Shown in pieces: positions 57,070-64,000 of a stretch of 64,000 bases of DNA. Position 1 is the stretch's first letter; each line of letters starts with the position of its first letter. The position numbers and the translations under genes were made by a program. The notes under the pieces are model-generated. The model worked only from the letters and a program-made list of their open reading frames with translations. It did no database searches and was not told where the DNA came from. The stretch is from Tannerellaceae bacterium (GTDB lineage Bacteria; Bacteroidota; Bacteroidia; Bacteroidales; Tannerellaceae): contig JAITGL010000025.1 of NCBI GenBank assembly GCA_031280645.1, positions 58,885 through 122,884 of the forward strand, in the 5' to 3' direction.

Positions 57070-58701
57070 ATGAATAATTCGGTTTATACATTCTCCAAAC
57101 CGGCTAACGAGCCGGTTAAAACATACTCGCCGGGCAGCGCGGACAAAGCTGCGCTAAAGAGCGCGCTGGCCCTGCTATCATCCGAGAAGTGGGATATACC
57201 CGTTATTATCGGCGGGCGGGAAATCCGTACCGGCGATACCGGCAAGGTTGTCATGCCGCATAATCACAGGCATGTTTTAGCCGTGTACCATAAGGCCGGC
57301 GAGAAAGAAGTTCAGTCGGCAATCAACGCGGCTATCGACGCGCAAAAACTTTGGTCGGAACTGCCGTGGACCGAACGCGCATCGCTTATGATGAAGATAG
57401 CCGAGCTTATTGCAGGAAAGTATCGCTACCTCTTAAACGCATCCCTCATGCTCGGCCAGAGCAAAAACCCCATGCAGGCCGAGATCGACGCGCCTTGCGA
57501 GCTTATCGACTTCCTTCGGTTCAGCGCTTTCTACGCCGGCGAGGTATATGCCGGTCAGCCCTATTCGGAAACGGGCATAATCAACCGGATGGAGTACCGG
57601 GCCCTTGAAGGCTTCGTGTTTGCCCTCACGCCTTTCAACTTTACATCTATCGCGGCTAACCTTAACCTTGCGCCGGCAGTGATGGGTAACGCTACGGTAT
57701 GGAAGCCGTCGACCACCTCCCTGCACTCCAATTACCTGCTTATGAAAATATTCGCCGAGGCAGGGCTGCCGGACGGCGTTGTTAATTTCATCCCCGGCCA
57801 GGGAAGCCTGATCGGAGGCATTGTAACTAAAGACGCGCGCCTGGCAGGGCTGCATTTCACCGGCTCGACTTCTACATTCAACTCGCTTTGGCGACAGATT
57901 GGCGGCAACCTGGAAAACTACCGCTCATATCCAAGGATTGTAGGCGAGACGGGAGGAAAGAACTTCATCGTGGCTCATCCCTCGTCGACAGCCGCCGAAG
58001 TGGCAACGGCCATTGTCAGGGGAGCGTTTGAATATCAGGGTCAGAAATGCTCGGCGGCTTCGAGGGCATACATCCCGGTGTCATTATGGCCCGAAGTGCG
58101 CGACATGGCAGGCTCCATGCTCAAGGAGATCAAGATGGGCGACGTTACCGACTTCGGCAATTTCGTTAATGCGGTGATCGACGAGGCATCGTTCGACAAT
58201 ATCGCCGGCTATATCGAGCACGCCCGCCACGCCGCCGACGCTAAGATCCTGTTTGGAGGCAAATGCGACAAGAGCGAAGGATACTACGTTGAGCCAACCG
58301 TAATCCTCACCACCAACCCCGAATACAAGTCGATGACGGAGGAGATATTCGGCCCCGTTATCACATTGTATATATACGACGACGCTCGCTTCGCCGAAAC
58401 TCTCGAGCTGTGCGACCGCACCTCTTCCTACGGCCTCACGGGATCAATCTTCGCGCGCGACCGTTATGCCATCGGCCTCGCCTTTGAGAAGCTCCGCTAC
58501 TCGGCGGGAAACTTCTACGTGAACGACAAGCCCACCGGCGCCGTGATAGCCCAACAGCCCTTCGGCGGCTCAAGGGCTTCGGGCACGAACGACAAGGCCG
58601 GAGGCCCGCTGAACCTGGTAAGGTGGACAAATCCGAGAACGGTGAAAGAAACGCTTGTTCCGCCTACGCACTTTGCTTATCCTTTCCTTGGCGAACAATA
58701 A
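57070..58701 (+). CDS. rocA: L-glutamate gamma-semialdehyde (1-pyrroline-5-carboxylate) dehydrogenase
   Basis: 543 aa aldehyde dehydrogenase; oxidises P5C/glutamate semialdehyde to glutamate with NAD. Length and the YSPGSADKAAL, LGQSKNPMQAEIDAPCELIDF region fit the long P5CDH type found in Bacteroidota and eukaryotes. Catalytic Cys327 in EYQGQKCSA and general base Glu293 in GETGGKN. It lies 11 nt before proline dehydrogenase, so the two enzymes of proline catabolism are coupled. Confidence 0.96.
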   Translation: MNNSVYTFSKPANEPVKTYSPGSADKAALKSALALLSSEKWDIPVIIGGREIRTGDTGKVVMPHNHRHVLAVYHKAGEKEVQSAINAAIDAQKLWSELPWTERASLMMKIAELIAGKYRYLLNASLMLGQSKNPMQAEIDAPCELIDFLRFSAFYAGEVYAGQPYSETGIINRMEYRALEGFVFALTPFNFTSIAANLNLAPAVMGNATVWKPSTTSLHSNYLLMKIFAEAGLPDGVVNFIPGQGSLIGGIVTKDARLAGLHFTGSTSTFNSLWRQIGGNLENYRSYPRIVGETGGKNFIVAHPSSTAAEVATAIVRGAFEYQGQKCSAASRAYIPVSLWPEVRDMAGSMLKEIKMGDVTDFGNFVNAVIDEASFDNIAGYIEHARHAADAKILFGGKCDKSEGYYVEPTVILTTNPEYKSMTEEIFGPVITLYIYDDARFAETLELCDRTSSYGLTGSIFARDRYAIGLAFEKLRYSAGNFYVNDKPTGAVIAQQPFGGSRASGTNDKAGGPLNLVRWTNPRTVKETLVPPTHFAYPFLGEQ

Positions 58702-58712
58702 CCTCGAAGGAT

Positions 58713-59891
58713 ATGCCTGATTTCAATAACACCGAAATAGCCTTCGCCTCGAAATCGGACGGAGAGCTGCGAAACGCCCTGATGCTGTTCAACGTACTCA
58801 AGCATCCTCTGACAGTGAAAGCGGGAAAGCTGGCCAGCCTCGCGGCGCTAAAAATCCGTTTCCCGCTGGGATGGATTGTAAAGCCAACGCTATACCGCCA
58901 GTTCATAGGAGGCGAAACGCTCGACGAATGCCGTAAGCACGTTGAAGCCCTTTACCGCATAGGCGTCGAATCAACTCTCGACTACTCGGCCGAAAGCGAA
59001 CAGACGCCCCAAGGGATAGAATCCACCTATGCCGAAACGCTTCGCTCGATCGACTTTGCAGCGGCCAACGAGGGGATTGCCTACGCTGTGTTCAAGCCGT
59101 CGACCCTTGTAACCGACAATGTTCTCTCGAAAGCGTCGGAGAAGAAGGCGGAGCTCTCCATCGAGGAGGTACGGTTGTACCGCGAGTTCCGCGAGCGCTT
59201 CGACGGCCTGTGCCGCCGGGCATACGAGAAAGGCGTGCGCATCCTTGTAGACGCCGAGGACTACTGCTTCCAAGATGCAATAGACGAACTAACCGACGAG
59301 GCCATGCGCACCTTTAACAAGAAGCGCGCCATAGTATTCGCAACTCTCCAGATGTATCGCCGCGACCGCATGGAGTATCTCCGCAAAATACACGACGATT
59401 CCGTTAAGCGGAATTACTATCCCGGCATCAAGTTCGTTCGCGGAGCCTACATGGAAGAAGAACGCAAACGCGCCGCCGAGATGGGTTACCCCGACCCCAT
59501 CTGCAAAGACAAGCCAACCACCGACGCTAACTTCGACGCCGGCGTGCAATTCGTAATCGACCACATCGACCGTATGGAACTCTTCTGCGGAACCCATAAC
59601 GAGGAAAGCAACAGTAAACTCGCCTCGCTGATAGACGAACGCGGGATAGCTCGCAATAACCGCCGCATCTACTTCTCCCAACTCTTGGGCATGAGCGACA
59701 ATATCTCGTTCAACCTGGCTCACGAGGGGTTTAATGTTACCAAATACGTTCCCTACGCACGAGTTAAAGACGTGCTTCCCTACCTTATACGCCGCGCTGA
59801 AGAAAACACGTCGATTGCCGGTCAGACAGGTCGCGAGCTTAGGATGCTGAAAGCCGAAAAGCAGCGGCGAAGACAGGCGGCAGGATACTAA
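58713..59891 (+). CDS. Proline dehydrogenase (FAD)
   Basis: 392 aa monofunctional PutA-domain enzyme (beta8-alpha8 barrel) that oxidises proline to P5C and passes electrons to quinone. Motifs: VKFVRGAYMEEER, FGGTHNEES-like FCGTHNEESN, QLLGMSDNISFNL. Start at 58713 (MPDFNNTEIAFASKSD) is chosen because the open frame upstream only shadows rocA; AAGGA precedes it. Downstream partner of rocA. Confidence 0.95.
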   Translation: MPDFNNTEIAFASKSDGELRNALMLFNVLKHPLTVKAGKLASLAALKIRFPLGWIVKPTLYRQFIGGETLDECRKHVEALYRIGVESTLDYSAESEQTPQGIESTYAETLRSIDFAAANEGIAYAVFKPSTLVTDNVLSKASEKKAELSIEEVRLYREFRERFDGLCRRAYEKGVRILVDAEDYCFQDAIDELTDEAMRTFNKKRAIVFATLQMYRRDRMEYLRKIHDDSVKRNYYPGIKFVRGAYMEEERKRAAEMGYPDPICKDKPTTDANFDAGVQFVIDHIDRMELFCGTHNEESNSKLASLIDERGIARNNRRIYFSQLLGMSDNISFNLAHEGFNVTKYVPYARVKDVLPYLIRRAEENTSIAGQTGRELRMLKAEKQRRRQAAGY

Positions 59892-59915
59892 CACGCATCT
59901 ATCAAAACAACTATC

Positions 59916-61427
59916 ATGAGCCTGAAAACTTTTCTTATAACGGCCGCCATGCTCATTTATCTGCCCGCAATCGCGCAGGTAAACGAGCGCGACGCCGCCC
60001 TGCCGATAGCCAAGGATACCCCCGCCCCATCAGTCGCCGACGACGACCTCAAGAAAATAATCGACCTCCGAACCCAACTCCGCCGGCGCAATACCACGTT
60101 CACCAGGCCCGCCACAATCAACGACCGCCTTAAACAGCTTATCGAACAAGGAAAAGAAGATCCCGTATCCTATCTTTCCGACGAGGCCCTCCGGATTATC
60201 CTCAGCGAGCCTCCCGCGCCGCTAAACCGAAGGCTTACCTTTCGCGACACGGCCATAGTGAACCGCCTTTTCCTCCCGATAGTATTCAGGAGCCGAACCC
60301 TGCCCGAGAAGCTAAACCTCGATGCGAAACAGACAACTAAAAAACTTGAGCTCGCCGAATGGTTCCCCCGCAAGACGGTATTTGAAAAGCAGGTGCGACA
60401 ACATCAAATGCAGGAAGACGCAATGAAATTCGTCGAGATGAACAACCCCTCGCTGATACGCTACTCCGAAAGGCACTTCCCGGCTCACAAAATCATACTC
60501 ATCCCAATAAATACTCCCGTATACGAAGAAGCCCCGATACCCGTAACGGCAAGCGCAAGCATTGAAGACACAGAAGCCCCGCCAAAATTCATCCCCGACA
60601 GGCTATATTGGACCTCGGCCTTTGAAAGCGCCATCCAGTTCTCGCAAAACTACGTGTCGGCCAACTGGTACAAAGGCGGAAGCAGCAACCTCAATATGTA
60701 CACCCGCAACTATCTTAGGTACGATTACAACCGCGACATCGTACAGTTTGCAAACGAAGCCGAACTAAAGGCCACAATTTACAGCGCGCCCAACGACACC
60801 ATAAACAGCTACAAAATAGGCGACGACCTCCTGCGATTTCACAGCACGCTTGGCATAAAAGCCTTCCCCAAATGGTTCTATTCGCTCGACGCCGAATTTA
60901 AAACACAGCTCTTCACCAACTATAAAGAGAACTCGGAACTCAAGCAAGCCGCCTTCCTCTCGCCCTTCTCATTCAATCTTGGCCTCGGTATGAAGTACGA
61001 CATCGAGAAAACATTTAAAGAACGAGGACGGAAGCTCAAACTCAACGCCAACATAGCCCCCATATCGCTCACCTACATGAAGAGCATCGACCCCGACGTT
61101 GACCTCGGACGCCACGGCTTCAATAAATACCCCGATTCCGACACATTCAACAACGTGCTCACCCGCCTCGGATCAACCCTCCGACTCGACATGACCATGA
61201 GCTTTAACCGCAACGTAAGCTGGCAATCGCGAGTTTACTACTTCACAACTTACGAGTTCACACAATTTGAATTTGAGAACACCCTCTCGATGGCCCTGTC
61301 ACAATACTTCTCAACAATCCTCTACTTCCATCTACGCTACGACAACGCCGCAATACTACCGCCCGACATCAGCACATTCTTCCAGCTTAACGAACGAATC
61401 AGCTTCGGCTTTAATTATAAATGGTAA
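59916..61427 (+). CDS. DUF3078 outer-membrane beta-barrel protein
   Basis: 503 aa. Signal peptide 1-20 (LPAIAQ), Asp/Arg-rich N-terminal region, then from about residue 225 the DUF3078 domain with WTSAFESAIQFSQNYVSANW, WYKGGSSNLN, repeated amphipathic strands and an aromatic C-terminus (GFNYKW) typical of outer-membrane barrels. DUF3078 is a Bacteroidota family without established function. It lies 24 nt after proline dehydrogenase; its stop overlaps the next start (TAATG). The N-terminal 200 residues, unusual for the family, contain no recognised domain. Confidence 0.88.
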   Translation: MSLKTFLITAAMLIYLPAIAQVNERDAALPIAKDTPAPSVADDDLKKIIDLRTQLRRRNTTFTRPATINDRLKQLIEQGKEDPVSYLSDEALRIILSEPPAPLNRRLTFRDTAIVNRLFLPIVFRSRTLPEKLNLDAKQTTKKLELAEWFPRKTVFEKQVRQHQMQEDAMKFVEMNNPSLIRYSERHFPAHKIILIPINTPVYEEAPIPVTASASIEDTEAPPKFIPDRLYWTSAFESAIQFSQNYVSANWYKGGSSNLNMYTRNYLRYDYNRDIVQFANEAELKATIYSAPNDTINSYKIGDDLLRFHSTLGIKAFPKWFYSLDAEFKTQLFTNYKENSELKQAAFLSPFSFNLGLGMKYDIEKTFKERGRKLKLNANIAPISLTYMKSIDPDVDLGRHGFNKYPDSDTFNNVLTRLGSTLRLDMTMSFNRNVSWQSRVYYFTTYEFTQFEFENTLSMALSQYFSTILYFHLRYDNAAILPPDISTFFQLNERISFGFNYKW

Positions 61428-62140
61428 TGAACGACAACGAACACCTCGAAACAAAAGAAGAACTCCTTCTGCAAACAGCCCGACGCCTCGCCGCCGAACT
61501 TCAGCCCGACGGCTTCATAACCGAGGCCCGCGAACGAACCCTAGCGCTATACTCAAACAACAAAGAGATGAAGCTCGAAATAATACTCCAAGTACCACGT
61601 CAACGCTTCAAAACAACCCTCAAAATATTCCCCAAAGTACAGCTATGCTCCCGGGCAATAAAAAAATGGTGGAAACAAGAAAACCTCCCCAACCCAACCG
61701 ACGTATTCTTCAGCGTCAAGCTCGACGAGATCTCGCCGCGAACCCCGCCATTCAAATGGATCATATCAGGAGGCGAACAGGAAAAAAGCGTAACCGAAAT
61801 AATACATCACATACAAGCATACGTCATCCCCTTGTTCAACACAGTGAGCAACCCCGATAACGCCGCAGCTTTAATGAGCCAACGCATATGGGCCATCGGA
61901 CGAGGAATGACCCAAACAATCTACACACCGCCCCTCGACTACGTATTATATTACGGATCAACCGAACTCGCCCGACAGCTCTTCCACCAAAGCATAGAGC
62001 AAAACACCCGGTGGGCGCAAAGCGTAGCCATCCGTTATAAAGACCTCGACCGCCGACCGGATATCTCACGCGAGCAGATGTTCTCGCACGGCGAGAGATG
62101 GATAAACCTCGCCTACGTATGCGGCTTCAGGCCGCTATAA
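61427..62140 (+). CDS. Unknown cytoplasmic protein
   Basis: 237 aa from the ATG that shares a base with the DUF3078 stop (TAATG); another ATG lies two codons earlier. No signal peptide or membrane segment. It shows mixed alpha/beta character: a helical start, a central strand-rich part (KLEIILQVPRQRFKTTLKI) and a Trp/Tyr-rich C-terminal half (RWAQSVAIRYKDLDRRPD). I do not recognise the family. Close coupling with the DUF3078 gene suggests a common role. A strong terminator follows. Confidence 0.8.
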   Translation: MNDNEHLETKEELLLQTARRLAAELQPDGFITEARERTLALYSNNKEMKLEIILQVPRQRFKTTLKIFPKVQLCSRAIKKWWKQENLPNPTDVFFSVKLDEISPRTPPFKWIISGGEQEKSVTEIIHHIQAYVIPLFNTVSNPDNAAALMSQRIWAIGRGMTQTIYTPPLDYVLYYGSTELARQLFHQSIEQNTRWAQSVAIRYKDLDRRPDISREQMFSHGERWINLAYVCGFRPL

Positions 62141-62155
62141 GCTCTCCGAATTTGC

Positions 62156-62195
62156 AACCGGCCCGCCGATCTCACAGGCAGGGCCGGTTTTTTTT
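62156..62195 (+). terminator. Intrinsic terminator of the rocA operon
   Basis: Perfect 9-bp stem AACCGGCCC (62156-62164) / GGGCCGGTT (62181-62189) followed by a run of T. Confidence 0.85.
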
Positions 62196-62208
62196 CGGGC
62201 CGGCGCTT

Positions 62209-62285
62209 TCAATAATAAGATGCAAAGAACGGATTCCCGGCAGACCGTCGCAACGCTGCGAAAGGGCGGATTAATCTCCGGCAAA
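62209..62285. repeat. Two degenerate units related to the 41-bp array at 63.7 kb
   Basis: GGATTCCCGGCAG...GTCGCAACGCTGCGAAAG and a second shorter unit share the layout of the 63737-64000 units, including the dyad TCGCA-N4-TGCGA with a different N4 (ACGC). They lie just past the 3' end of the beta-propeller gene, so that gene is flanked by the same repeat family. Confidence 0.7.
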
Positions 62286-62289
62286 ACCA

Positions 62290-63642
62290 TTAAACCCCAT
62301 CTTTCAGCTTCATTAATATAAGAACGGGATTATCGTTTTCATCCAGCTTCCCCACAAGCTCTTTTAATTGATTTTGCCCGGCGATGTCTTTAACGTCGGT
62401 TCTTGAGGCAAAATACTCATCGGTAAGCACAGATTTCATAAGGTGCGCGTCGATATAACTCACCCAATAACGGCCGTCGTCGCTCGTAATATGAGGATAA
62501 GCGTCAACGCCTCCGTCTATATCGTTTCTAAAGCCGAAATAGGCGTTTATATTATCCAGCATTTCGTTTTTCATGTCGCCGGGTATGCCCCAATAGTCGT
62601 AAGTTACGGCTTTATCTTCACCTGTATATTTATCGTGAATTATGATATATTCAACCTTCTTTTTCTTGACTTTAACAAATAGATACCGGTCTGTTTCAAA
62701 CGCTTTATTAGTGATGAAAATGGATTTATAAATAGCGCGACGACGCTCGTCGCCCATTGCCCATAATTCGGTTAAATCCGGCTTTTCATTTCCGTAATTC
62801 AAAAAATAACGCGGCACAATCTTATTGTCCTGCGCCGTAAAGATTGTATCCGAAAGTCCCATATACAATAATAAGGGGAACTCCTTATAAAAACTTAAAT
62901 CCCCGAAAGGCATGAATTGAACATACCTGCCATTCTTCACCTTATCAACTACCTGCGCAACCTGCGGAGGCCTTGCGTCAAGCCATTTACCTGTCGAATC
63001 CTTTAAACCGAATCCATAAATAATATCCAAACGATTGATGAGGGAAGAATAAAAAACTTCTCCAACCATAACAAACTTTGAATCCCTGTAAAATACATTT
63101 GACGTGAATAAACTGTCTCTCGATATGGAGAACACCGTTTTTATAAACCGTCCATTATAGTCGTACTTCTGTATCCTGCCGGTATGGGCCGCCTGCAAAT
63201 AAATAGCCTTTCCTTCAGTATCAATTGTGACGGACGAGCGCTGGGGATATTCGCCCGGACCCTGGCCTCGCCGTCCTACCGGCGATTTAAACTGCCCCGC
63301 CGAATCTACAATTAATACATTGAATATATCGCCAACTATAAAGATTTTCTCCTTCTCATCATACGCCGACAGCCAGCAAAATTTCAGGAAATAATCGTTC
63401 GGTAGTTTTAGCGGTATATAGGTAATTGATTCGACAAAATCACTCATTTTAATGGATGAATCTACGTTATTAATGGCGTCGACAAGGTTAACCGTTCCGG
63501 GGAATTTCACCTCTTGCCGTAACGGTAAATCATCGGGTTTATCGGCTTTTGTTTGCCCGTTACACTAGCTGAAACCGATTATAAAAATTAAAAGTAAAGC
63601 CTTGCAGGGCTGATTCCATTTCAAATTTTCAAGTTGTTTCAT
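62290..63642 (-). pseudogene. 6-bladed beta-propeller lipoprotein gene with in-frame amber at the lipobox
   Basis: Reading from ATG 63642 gives a 25-residue signal peptide (MKQLENLKWNQPCKALLLIF, IIGFS), then TAG at 63567-63565, then CNGQTKADKPDDLPLRQ and an uninterrupted frame to 62290. Downstream of the stop, GTG at 63510 could start a 406-aa product without export signal. The body has repeated strand-turn units (GRRGQGPGEYPQ, IYLQAAHTGRIQKYDYNGR) like the DUF5128/6-bladed-propeller proteins of Bacteroidota, which are usually lipoproteins. The amber replaces the residue just before the lipidated Cys. Apart from this codon the gene looks intact; it is AT-richer than its neighbours. Suppression or sequencing error are alternatives to loss of function. 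Confidence 0.8.
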
Positions 63643-63736
63643 GATGATTGATTTTTACAGGTTGTTTAAATTAATTGTATTGATCGGAAACCTGGGACGG
63701 CTTGCCGGATTATTCTTCAAAAGTATGAAATATTGC

Positions 63737-64000
63737 GAAACCCCGAATGGATTCCCGGCAGCTCATCGCACAGTTGCGAAACCTTGAATTGATTTCCGGC
63801 AGCTCATCGCACAGTTGCGAAACCCCGAATTGATTTCCGGCGGCCCGTCGCACAGTTGCGAAACCTCGAATTGATTTCCGGCGGCTCATCGCACAGTTGC
63901 GAAAGCTCGAATTGATTTCCGGCGGCTCGTCGCACAGTTGCGAAAGCTCGAATTGATTTCCGGCGGCTCATCGCACAGTTGCGAAAGCTCGAATTGATTT
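63737..64000. repeat. Tandem array of 41-bp units (at least 6.4 copies, continues past the window)
   Basis: Direct 41-bp units starting GAAA(C/G)C, with ATTGATTTCCGGC and the dyad TCGCA-CAGT-TGCGA in each copy. Units are almost identical, so this array is probably young. It lies about 95 nt upstream of the beta-propeller gene. Confidence 0.95.

Overview
The window is chromosomal DNA of a member of the Bacteroidales (Bacteroidota). The evidence is two SusC/SusD outer-membrane pairs, the Bacteroidota-type S10-spc-alpha order (secY-map-infA-rpmJ-rpsM) with fusA directly followed by rpsJ and no tuf, a DUF3078 protein, C-terminally extended L17 and S3, and promoters of the TTTG / TAnnTTTG type rather than sigma70 boxes. 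Most genes are GC-rich. The ribosomal block (about 25.1-43.1 kb), the alpha/beta hydrolase beside it, the left-end partial gene and the beta-propeller gene at 63 kb are visibly AT-richer. No tRNA, rRNA, CRISPR array, transposase or recombinase gene was seen.

Layout. 1-9.96 kb: leftward copper/silver-type efflux operon, cusA (RND pump) - P1B ATPase - 41-bp repeat array - cusC (outer membrane) - cusB (adaptor) - VOC protein - start of a condensation-type acyltransferase. 10.1-11.1 kb: 24 copies of a 43-bp repeat. 11.4-16.6 kb: tamB (rightward, no ordinary start codon in front of its membrane anchor) converging on lipB. 16.9-21.7 kb: SusD-like and SusC-like pair. 22-25 kb: metY and an alpha/beta hydrolase. 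25.2-43.2 kb: leftward translation operon rpsL-rpsG-fusA-rpsJ ... rpoA-rplQ, 32 genes plus rpsL's promoter. 43.3-50.1 kb: small lipoprotein, then SusD, SusC and a shortened SusC duplicate behind what looks like an invertible promoter. 50.5-53.1 kb: EamA transporter and a ThrRS-like/uridine kinase fusion. 53.2-55.1 kb: a probable structured small RNA, a 42-bp repeat array and a DUF6261-like protein. 55.3-56.9 kb: type II restriction-modification pair. 57.1-62.1 kb: proline to glutamate catabolism (rocA, proline dehydrogenase) with a DUF3078 beta-barrel and an unknown protein. 62.3-63.6 kb: beta-propeller lipoprotein gene interrupted by an amber codon, flanked by related 41-bp repeats.

Most unusual: (i) a 20/21-bp inverted repeat 153 bp apart holding a perfect -7 box that points at the shortened SusC / SusC / SusD genes; (ii) at least five intergenic tandem arrays of unrelated sequence whose periods are 41, 43, 21, 42 and 41 bp, that is, close to two or four helical turns; (iii) a promoter-to-terminator RNA unit of about 200 nt at 53.2 kb; (iv) an amber codon exactly at the lipobox; (v) tamB apparently beginning at ATA.
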